The notes beneath the pieces are model-generated. The model saw nothing but the letters and a program-made list of their open reading frames with translations. It was not told the origin of the DNA and did no database searches. A DNA stretch of 28,412 nucleotides from UBA3700 sp002372775. GTDB lineage: Bacteria > Bacillota > Clostridia > Christensenellales > UBA3700. Positions 7,789-14,238 of this stretch are shown one piece after another. Made by a program: the position numbers and the translations under genes. Location: positions 1 through 28,412 of the forward strand of contig CAMOIC010000015.1 of assembly GCA_946615965.1 (NCBI GenBank), read 5' to 3'. The first letter of the stretch is position 1. Every line of letters starts with the position of its first letter.

Positions 7789-9780
7789 CTATACTTGCCA
7801 TACTTCTAAAGATCCATCATCTTTATAATGCCATGCACCTTCTGCTGGTGTTTCTGAATAAACATATTGGAAATCAGATCCTGCCCAATTTGAATACAAT
7901 GTAATACCATCTAACGATGCTGCTTTAAAATAGAACCATGCCTTTGTAGATTCTTTAAATGCATAAGCTCTTATTTCTGTTAGATTTGCCGATAACACAA
8001 CATCAAATAGATTTGAACAATTCTTAAATGCATATTGATTAATTTGCGTAATATTATCGGGTATTACAATATTTTTTAACGATGTACAGCCAGAAAAACT
8101 ATAATCGCCGATTATAGTAACGTCTTCTCCTATTTCGACCTCTTTTAATCTAACATCTCCACTAAAAGCGTATCCAGAAACATAATTATAATTTGGATTA
8201 TATACTACTCTTTCCAAATATTCAGAAGATGAAAAAGCATTTTGTCCAACTGATGTAACAGAGTTTGGAATAATTATCTCTTTAACTTTAGATTGATAGA
8301 AAGCTTGCTGCGCGATTGTTGTCGTTCCGTCAGGAATATCCACAACTTCAACGCTTGCATTTTGGAATGCATTTAAACCAATTGTCTCTAAATTACTTGG
8401 CAATACCAATGTTTTTAAAGATGAGCAATTGCTTATAAAATACTGCGTTAAATATGTAATATTATCGCTCAAATTTAATTCTTCTAATCTAATACATCCA
8501 CTAAATAAACCTACTGGCACCATTGTTATATCAGCGTTTATTGTAGCAGTCTTTAAATACTTCATATCTTGGAATGCATATTGTGCCAAAGATGTTACAT
8601 TATTTGAAACATTAATAGATTCTACGCCAGATTCTTTAAACGCTTGAGTTCCGATTGAAGTCAAAGAACTTGGTAATTGAACAGTCTTTAATGCTGAACA
8701 ATTTTGGAACGCATTTGCTACAATAGTTTCTAGCCCTTCGTTGAATACAAACGTAGATAACGACTTGCAGCTTGAAAAAGCATATTGCCCAATAGTTTTT
8801 AATGTTGATGGGCAAGTAAATGTGGTCATTAGTCCACTTGAAAAAGCACTTGAAGAAATTGTTTCTATTCCCTCGCCTAAATAATAATTCTTAATGCGTG
8901 AACTATATGTAACGAATCCGCCTATTACTTTAACAGGCAAATCATCATATGTTCCAGGAATATAACAATCCTCATATGTTGTAGCTCCAGATTTCAATGT
9001 AGCACTATAATATGTTCTATCGTTTGATAAAGTGAATGTTAAATAGTCTAAATTGTCAACATGAGAATATGTTGCTGTAATTGTTGTGTCTCCTACAATA
9101 GCATCATCTAAAGATCTATCCCAACTCTCAAATGTATATTTATAATGGCCATCTGGATTCTTTGTAGGAACCTCTCCTGTATAATCGCCAACTGCCGTAT
9201 TATACTTAACCTGCTTCGTCGCCAATATACTACCATCGTAATTTTTGAAATTTACAACATAATATCTATCTACTGCAATATATGTAGCTTTAGCTGTTAT
9301 CGGTTCTGTTACTTCCGTCAAACTCTTATCCCAGCCAACGAAAACAAAATTTTTATCTACTGTAGATTGTTTATATGCGCCACCCGAATACTTGGCTGCA
9401 TCACCATAACCAACCAACTCTGTTGTTATAGGAGTATCGTCATCATTTAAATATGTAACTAACACTTGATTTTGTGTTGCTTTAAATAAAGGTTTAAAAA
9501 CGATATCTTTATGAATATTGCTTAATGTTGGACTCCATCCAGTAAATGAATATGTGTATTTTGCTGTTGCTGTCTTTGTTGGCAAATCTCCTTCAAAAAC
9601 TGCAGTGCCACCATCTTCTACTCTTGTCTCATAAATAATATTTCCTTCTGCATCTTCAAATTGAGCTTTCCAGATTTCAACCTCTGCTTCTGGCTCTTCG
9701 TTATCACATGCAAACATAACGATTGAACAAACTACAATCATTGCACATATTATTAAAGTCAACAAAACACTCTTTTTCAT
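7789..9780 (-). CDS. BspA-like leucine-rich repeat lipoprotein with InlB-type repeats
   Basis: A 663-residue surface lipoprotein. The signal peptide ends with the lipobox MFAC (C25). Residues about 33-245 contain several InlB B-repeat-like modules (pattern F.GW..., for example FTGWSP, FVGWDK, FESWDR), and about 265-625 hold a run of LRR_5 (BspA/TpLRR) repeats with recurring AFSSC/AFQNC/AFKNC and I..Y.F units. Such proteins act as adhesins or binding scaffolds on the cell surface. I chose the start at 9780 because AGGAG lies six bases upstream and the signal peptide begins there; the in-frame start at 9831 would run through the promoter. Its stop is only 10 bases before the GIY-YIG/DUF2075 gene and I see no terminator, so this surface protein appears to head a defence-like operon. 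Confidence 0.9.
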   Translation of the reverse strand: MKKSVLLTLIICAMIVVCSIVMFACDNEEPEAEVEIWKAQFEDAEGNIIYETRVEDGGTAVFEGDLPTKTATAKYTYSFTGWSPTLSNIHKDIVFKPLFKATQNQVLVTYLNDDDTPITTELVGYGDAAKYSGGAYKQSTVDKNFVFVGWDKSLTEVTEPITAKATYIAVDRYYVVNFKNYDGSILATKQVKYNTAVGDYTGEVPTKNPDGHYKYTFESWDRSLDDAIVGDTTITATYSHVDNLDYLTFTLSNDRTYYSATLKSGATTYEDCYIPGTYDDLPVKVIGGFVTYSSRIKNYYLGEGIETISSSAFSSGLMTTFTCPSTLKTIGQYAFSSCKSLSTFVFNEGLETIVANAFQNCSALKTVQLPSSLTSIGTQAFKESGVESINVSNNVTSLAQYAFQDMKYLKTATINADITMVPVGLFSGCIRLEELNLSDNITYLTQYFISNCSSLKTLVLPSNLETIGLNAFQNASVEVVDIPDGTTTIAQQAFYQSKVKEIIIPNSVTSVGQNAFSSSEYLERVVYNPNYNYVSGYAFSGDVRLKEVEIGEDVTIIGDYSFSGCTSLKNIVIPDNITQINQYAFKNCSNLFDVVLSANLTEIRAYAFKESTKAWFYFKAASLDGITLYSNWAGSDFQYVYSETPAEGAWHYKDDGSLEVWQV

Positions 9781-9801
9781 ATAAAACTCCTGAACGCAAT
9801 A

Positions 9802-9831
9802 ATTATAACACGCGCAAATTATAAGTAACAA
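9802..9831 (-). promoter_or_regulatory. Putative promoter of the LRR lipoprotein / GIY-YIG-helicase operon
   Basis: Minus-strand TTGTTA (9826-9831), an 18-base spacer and TATAAT (9802-9807) with an extended TG before the -10. It lies 22 bases upstream of the start codon at 9780. The block 9797-9812 matches 13717-13732 upstream of the CBASS operon at 15 of 16 positions. Confidence 0.6.
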
Positions 9832-9874
9832 GGACCAGGTTTTACTAGCCGTTTAAATACTGCCTTATACAGTC

Positions 9875-11098
9875 TTAATAATCTCTAATTTTTACAATAA
9901 AAGGCATACTATAATAAGTTCTCTTATTCTTTAAGCGGACAATTGCTTGAACATAATGATTGCCATTATATAGAGTAGTCTCCTTCCTCCAATACACTCT
10001 CCTATATCGATCAAATTCTGTCGTCTCCTCTTTCCCTCTAGGGCAACAAATTGATTCATAGCCGGCATTAGATATGATTAAATGGACAGATTCAATTTCA
10101 ACATAGCATCCTAAACACATCACATCAAACCTTAAATCGACATTCTTTGGAATGATTTGAGAACTTAATATGCTATTACCTTTTTCATCATTGCACGTTA
10201 TAATTACATTTGCCTGTCCCATATTTAATCTTAATGCACTCGAATGGGAAATAGCATCATGTTCATAAGCCTTATTTAAATCAACGGATTCACCATTCAT
10301 AATACTAATTATGGTCCTTTCATCGTTTGTTAACAGTGCATCATATAAATCTTTTATCTGGTTCCTTATAATTATATTCTCATAATCATCATGGATATCA
10401 GAAATGTTGTTATTAGAATTTGCTGGGTCAAACAATGAAACCTTACCTATATCAGAAAAGTGTGAAGAAAACTTTACTAACTGGTCATAAATTGTATCAT
10501 TATCTTCTAATTCATTTTCCCCAATATAATCAATAACAAAAATCTCTAAATAGAAAGATTTAAACTTAAAATTGCGATTATCTCGATACAGTTTTACTAA
10601 CCTAATTAAATCCTTATATTTAGAATTCTTTACATATCCTATTTGCTTTTCTGGATTACTTTTCAATCTACACCTATCTCGATTACACCACAAAAATACA
10701 TCTTCGTTATTCTCGTTTTGCGTATATTTTCCTGGAACGACATCTACTGAAATATCCCACTTATAGTTATTGTAATCACCCTTAACACAAATCGCACTAT
10801 TCTTTTTTTCTATCCAATAATGTGCGTCAGTTAGCGCTTTTGCTATACCATTATATATAGACTCAACACTCAATGCACAATCAGCAGGAAAATAACAAAG
10901 CAAATCCATATCACAGCTATTTCTATTTGGAGTGCCTTTCGCCAAAGATCCTCCATATATAATATGAGGATTAATGCCATCAAATGCAGAACGCAATACA
11001 CTTTCAAGAGGAACTCTATAATCCTCTTTTAATTCAGCTCTATAATCATTTTTCACTGAATTCTCATTTAATATCTTATTTAATTCATCGACTATCAT
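9875..11098 (-). CDS. Second CBASS-linked nucleotidyltransferase with AGS-C-like sensor domain
   Basis: A 407-residue protein. Residues about 40-125 carry the nucleotidyltransferase signature: GGSLAKGT at 49-56, D63-x-D65 (DMDLL) and a third acidic residue in WDISVD (D115 or D119). A helical middle region follows. The C-terminal 120 residues (about 285-407) resemble the AGS-C (adenylyl/guanylyl and SMODS C-terminal sensor) domain, with the order NAGYE, PRG, W-x-x-E-T-x-x-Y-x-G-x-H and a final F-x-V-x-I strand. AGS-C is described in nucleotide-signal defence systems as a likely ligand sensor. The gene begins 3 bases after the SAVED gene stop, so it is the fourth gene of the CBASS operon. It could make a second signal, modify the first, or modify RNA or protein; which is not resolvable here. 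Confidence 0.82.
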   Translation of the reverse strand: MIVDELNKILNENSVKNDYRAELKEDYRVPLESVLRSAFDGINPHIIYGGSLAKGTPNRNSCDMDLLCYFPADCALSVESIYNGIAKALTDAHYWIEKKNSAICVKGDYNNYKWDISVDVVPGKYTQNENNEDVFLWCNRDRCRLKSNPEKQIGYVKNSKYKDLIRLVKLYRDNRNFKFKSFYLEIFVIDYIGENELEDNDTIYDQLVKFSSHFSDIGKVSLFDPANSNNNISDIHDDYENIIIRNQIKDLYDALLTNDERTIISIMNGESVDLNKAYEHDAISHSSALRLNMGQANVIITCNDEKGNSILSSQIIPKNVDLRFDVMCLGCYVEIESVHLIISNAGYESICCPRGKEETTEFDRYRRVYWRKETTLYNGNHYVQAIVRLKNKRTYYSMPFIVKIRDY

Positions 11099-11101
11099 TT
11101 T

Positions 11102-12094
11102 TTATTTCCCCGATTTATTCGCAATCGTTGACGCTGTTCTATATATTTTTTTGCCTTTAGTATCTAAATACCAAGGACGATTGACTGTTGAATTCTTTGA
11201 ATAATGATAAACAAGTATGTGCGGATCATAATTATTAGATAACATTGTTCCTAATTTAAACACCATAGAGCTCGAAGTGTTTAAAAACAAATGCACCTTA
11301 TTAATCCCATTCTCTATTACGCAATTGCGTATTGCATCGCATATCTGTTCCGCCCACTGATTTAAAGTTGAAATATTATTAATAATATCAACGCCTTTTT
11401 CTGGCGATTCAATACACAACAAGCTCTTATTTTGAAAACATTCGTCTGTTATTTCATCCATTGGGAAACTTGTAGCGACGCTAACAATCAAATCTTTGGA
11501 TTGTTTATCAATAAAATGCACTAGCAATGGTTTACGTCTTTTACCACACAACAATAGTTTCAATTTATTATTTTTATCTCTTTTAAAGTAATGCCCAAAC
11601 GAATACTTTTTAGCATCATTCCCATAACTCATACCTAATTCAAAGATAAAAGGAATCTGGGCTATTCCATAGAAAATATAATCTTTATTAGTGTTGATTT
11701 CGTTTTTATCAACAGCCTTATGCATATTATATAGCGCAGTATTTAGCTCCTGGAGTACTGTTTCCGCAGGTGGTGGAGTCTCATATTCGTGGATTTTCAT
11801 GTGTTTAAATATAGAGCATTTATATGATTCGATTTTATTTTGCCAAAAAATACTAATAATACAGTATTTTTTACAAATCGAAACAATCAACAGCCCGATT
11901 TCCCAAACTACCCCCAAAACAATAAATAATATTCCAAAAGGCAAAGTCTGCTCATCTTTTATTATTTCTTGAATATTAAATCCGTCAACTTCAATATATT
12001 TCAATAAATGCGGAGCTATAACAAGAATTACCCCAATGATGATAAAAAACAGTCCTGACAATGCTCCCCATATTACGCTATTATCTTTTTTCAC
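11102..12094 (-). CDS. CBASS effector: two-TM SAVED protein
   Basis: A 330-residue protein with two membrane helices (about 7-28 and 51-73), a linker, and a SAVED domain (about 135-310) recognisable from the hydrophobic strand VHLFLNT (267-273), the LGTML helix and the ILVYHY strand followed by the YLDTKGK end. SAVED domains bind cyclic oligonucleotides made by CD-NTases; in TM-SAVED effectors binding is thought to trigger membrane disruption and cell death. The likely start is a GTG at 12094: GGAGGAGG lies just upstream, inside the end of the E2 gene, giving a 14-base overlap. The longer in-frame ATG at 12142 lacks a comparable site. It is the third gene of the CBASS operon. Confidence 0.87.
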   Translation of the reverse strand: MKKDNSVIWGALSGLFFIIIGVILVIAPHLLKYIEVDGFNIQEIIKDEQTLPFGILFIVLGVVWEIGLLIVSICKKYCIISIFWQNKIESYKCSIFKHMKIHEYETPPPAETVLQELNTALYNMHKAVDKNEINTNKDYIFYGIAQIPFIFELGMSYGNDAKKYSFGHYFKRDKNNKLKLLLCGKRRKPLLVHFIDKQSKDLIVSVATSFPMDEITDECFQNKSLLCIESPEKGVDIINNISTLNQWAEQICDAIRNCVIENGINKVHLFLNTSSSMVFKLGTMLSNNYDPHILVYHYSKNSTVNRPWYLDTKGKKIYRTASTIANKSGK

Positions 12095-12506
12095 CAGAAT
12101 GACCTCCTCCGTTCCATACGCCTGTAATTTTCCAGATTTCATAATTCAACAACCATTCAGAAATCCAAGGAACTATTTTATCGTAATATTCAAACAATTT
12201 CACTTCTCCTGGCAAAAACAAACATATCCTACATTTTTCTTTATTGTATTCGTATACATGAGGTGGTTTCTTTCCACAACTATCATTGAATATATTTGGA
12301 GACACAATGTAAATCTTTGGATAAGCATTTTGAGAAAGAACTATTTTAATCTCATATTCATTTGCGTTCTCGAATGGAACTATTCTTAGCACAATAAAAT
12401 ATTTTTTACATTCTTGGCCTTTACTTTTAACAATTTCTTTATATGTAGATATAAGGTTGCCAAATTGTTTAACAACATTGATTCTAGCCTTGCGCTTTTT
12501 TATCAT
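12081..12506 (-). CDS. CBASS E2-like conjugation enzyme (type II-short)
   Basis: A 141-residue protein with the features of the bacterial E2 (ubiquitin-conjugating-like) family found in CBASS: YPKIYIVSP (62-70), PPHVY (81-85), then the ICLFLPG strand with C95 as candidate catalytic cysteine, IVPWISEWL (111-119), NYEIWKITG (121-129) and a C-terminal WNGGGHSG (131-138). There is no E1 (ThiF) domain and none is encoded nearby. In E2-only CBASS, relatives attach the CD-NTase C-terminus to a target and prime signalling. The start at 12506 overlaps the CD-NTase stop by ATGA (12503-12506); an in-frame ATG at 12554 lies inside the CD-NTase gene and is less likely. Confidence 0.88.
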   Translation of the reverse strand: MIKKRKARINVVKQFGNLISTYKEIVKSKGQECKKYFIVLRIVPFENANEYEIKIVLSQNAYPKIYIVSPNIFNDSCGKKPPHVYEYNKEKCRICLFLPGEVKLFEYYDKIVPWISEWLLNYEIWKITGVWNGGGHSGEKR

Positions 12507-13621
12507 AAAGCATCTCCGTAAAACGTGTGTGGCTCCACTTTTTTCCCATTGCAAGACTCATTTAACATGCCTTTATTGCTACAATACAAATTAGATTTAA
12601 TTCTTAGGTCCTGAATCCTTGCCCCAAAAGAATTATAAGCTGTGCAAACTATCTCTTCCCCTAGCATCATTTTTAACAATTTGCTTATTTCATTAATATT
12701 CACACATTGGCCAACTTTTATTATTAACTCTTCTATTTGTGAAAGCCAACTAAAAAACACTTCTTGTCGTTGCGGTTCAAGTTGCCATTTGTCAGCAAAA
12801 TTTTCTTTTGGATTAACCGGATTTAATACACAAGGTGTTTTAGATGCACTGTTAATAACAATATGTTGTCGCATAGTCTTTACAACATCAGATAACTTTT
12901 CAAATAGCCCTCTCTTACATGAAACATAAGACTTTGCAGCTAATGTTGTAATAATAATCGATATTGGTTTATCGTCTGGATTAATATCGTTCTTTTTTAT
13001 CCAATAATCTCTATTAAGCTTTAACAATTGAACAATCTTTTGCAAGTCATCTCTTCTATTAACCTGCTGTAGTTCAACGATTTTTGCATCCTCTAAAAAT
13101 ACTCTTCTTTCTGTAGATTGACTAAAAAACCATTTTTTGTATGCAATGGGGCTAGTATTCGTAGTAGTATAATTTGAATAATCATTTGTATGCGTTGCAA
13201 TTAAATTGTTACTATTTGTTATGTCCTCAACACATGGCAAAACATCTAAATGATATCCTGAATAAGATATTGTCCAACATCTTTTTCCTTCTTCAAGTTT
13301 TTTAGAGTATAACGCATGCTCTTTTAAGCGAGCGCCTACGATTTGTTTTAACCTTTTCGGATTATTATTTAATGAGGATTTCTTGATAATACATAAAAGA
13401 TCGACATCTATGTCATCATCTTTTGTCCTTGGCATAATTACCGTACCTAAGGCTACAGACCCTTGTGGAACGATCTCCACATCATATTTATCATGAAAAT
13501 CATCGCCATCTGCAATCCAATCTGCAATACTATCGTAGGCAGTCTTCAATTCTTTAAACCTAGAATTTGACAATGTATATTTATCAATAATCTCTTCTAA
13601 TATGTCATCAATAGTTAACAT
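12503..13621 (-). CDS. CBASS CD-NTase (SMODS-type cyclic oligonucleotide synthase)
   Basis: A 372-residue cGAS/DncV-like nucleotidyltransferase. Catalytic motifs: GSVALGT at 54-60, D72-x-D74 (DIDVDLLC) and the third aspartate D126 in YHLDVLP. The lower half has the NPVNPKENFADKW segment (267-279) typical of the family. The C-terminus ends HTFYGDAL, an FYG-type tail exposed for E2-dependent conjugation in related systems. On phage infection such enzymes make cyclic di- or trinucleotides; the exact product cannot be read from the sequence. GGAG lies nine bases before the ATG. It heads the operon CD-NTase, E2, TM-SAVED, second NTase, and a promoter is seen about 100 bases upstream. Confidence 0.92.
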   Translation of the reverse strand: MLTIDDILEEIIDKYTLSNSRFKELKTAYDSIADWIADGDDFHDKYDVEIVPQGSVALGTVIMPRTKDDDIDVDLLCIIKKSSLNNNPKRLKQIVGARLKEHALYSKKLEEGKRCWTISYSGYHLDVLPCVEDITNSNNLIATHTNDYSNYTTTNTSPIAYKKWFFSQSTERRVFLEDAKIVELQQVNRRDDLQKIVQLLKLNRDYWIKKNDINPDDKPISIIITTLAAKSYVSCKRGLFEKLSDVVKTMRQHIVINSASKTPCVLNPVNPKENFADKWQLEPQRQEVFFSWLSQIEELIIKVGQCVNINEISKLLKMMLGEEIVCTAYNSFGARIQDLRIKSNLYCSNKGMLNESCNGKKVEPHTFYGDAL

Positions 13622-13721
13622 TTTGCTATTCTCCTTCTCCTAAATACATTACAAAATAACAGCAAAATGGAAAACAACAAAACGCAATGTTAGTTTAGTA
13701 ACAATCTAGAATACCACAATA

Positions 13722-13750
13722 ATTATAATACGAAGTATTAATATAATCAA
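13722..13750 (-). promoter_or_regulatory. Putative promoter of the CBASS operon with overlapping palindrome
   Basis: Minus-strand TTGATT (13745-13750), a 17-base spacer and a consensus TATAAT (13722-13727). A perfect 6-3-6 palindrome TAATACGAAGTATTA (13726-13740) covers the spacer and touches the -10, a good position for a repressor. The leader to the ATG at 13621 would be about 95 bases. Confidence 0.55.
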
Positions 13751-14016
13751 CATTCAAACCCGAGTAGTACAATCTTCTTTTGATTGACACTCCATATTTA
13801 AGCCTTTCGGTTATTAAGGTATCATATGCTCGTTTATTCCAAAGGGAAATAAATATGACTGAAACAATTTATACTTATATATTTCAAAGATAATATTTCT
13901 TTCTGATCCTTTTTCATTTCACTTCCCATATGGATTATTTAGTTGTTTGCCGAAAGGCTAATAAAATATGGAGAAAATTTATGACTGAAAAATATGCGTT
14001 ATGTGTGCGAATAGGT

Positions 14017-14110
14017 GTGCTTTTAGATTTCCCGCGCCCCGTAAAAAGTTGGGTGATTTTTACCCCAAAAATGGCATTTTTAGGGTTTTTAGCAAAAGGC
14101 CAAAAAGCAC
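14017..14110. repeat. Inverted-repeat-bounded element with nested palindromes
   Basis: The ends are an 8-base inverted repeat, GTGCTTTT (14017-14024) and AAAAGCAC (14103-14110). Inside are a 23-base imperfect palindrome centred on 14074 (14063-14085, one mismatch) and an overlapping hairpin at 14048-14068. A further small hairpin, GGGCA-AAAA-TGCCC, follows at 14139-14152. It could be a structured RNA, a dispersed palindromic repeat, or 3' processing signals of the LRR gene. Confidence 0.35.
14043..14068 (-). terminator. Possible terminator of the mscS-LRR operon
   Basis: On the minus strand a hairpin TTGGGGT / ACCCAA (one bulged G, loop AAAAATC) is followed by CTTTTTAC. It lies about 170 bases downstream of the LRR gene stop, farther than usual, so it may serve the structured element instead. 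Confidence 0.35.
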
Positions 14111-14238
14111 AAATAATCGACACATACTGCAGAAAATTGGGCAAAAATGCCCTTGTAAAAGTGTTCGCCAAGTTTCCCCTGCGGACCACTGCAAGGAAAC
14201 TAGAAAAACACCATTCTATTGATACTTATATAAGCAAC

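Larger units (their letters stand above)
13751..14238. other. Gene-poor, structured intergenic stretch
   Basis: The 617 bases between the CBASS start (13621) and the LRR gene stop (14239) contain no gene I can assign. Between the CBASS promoter and 14000 there are two copies of ATGACTGAAA on the plus strand (13855-13864 and 13981-13990), each preceded by a purine-rich ribosome-binding-like site; the first opens a 12-codon reading frame (13855-13893), the second an 88-codon frame ending at 14247. A 10-base inverted repeat AGCCTTTCGG / CCGAAAGGCT lies at 13801-13810 and 13950-13959. From 14017 to 14152 the DNA is richer in GC and packed with palindromes. The frames have no recognisable family, so I do not call them as genes. 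Confidence 0.5.

Noticed and set aside
9781..9831. Longer N-terminus for the LRR lipoprotein
   Set aside because: The extension covers the promoter, and a typical lipoprotein signal peptide with AGGAG upstream starts at 9780.
9832..9874. Hairpin ACTG...CAGT as terminator of the CBASS operon
   Set aside because: Only four base pairs and a weak T stretch; not enough to support a terminator.
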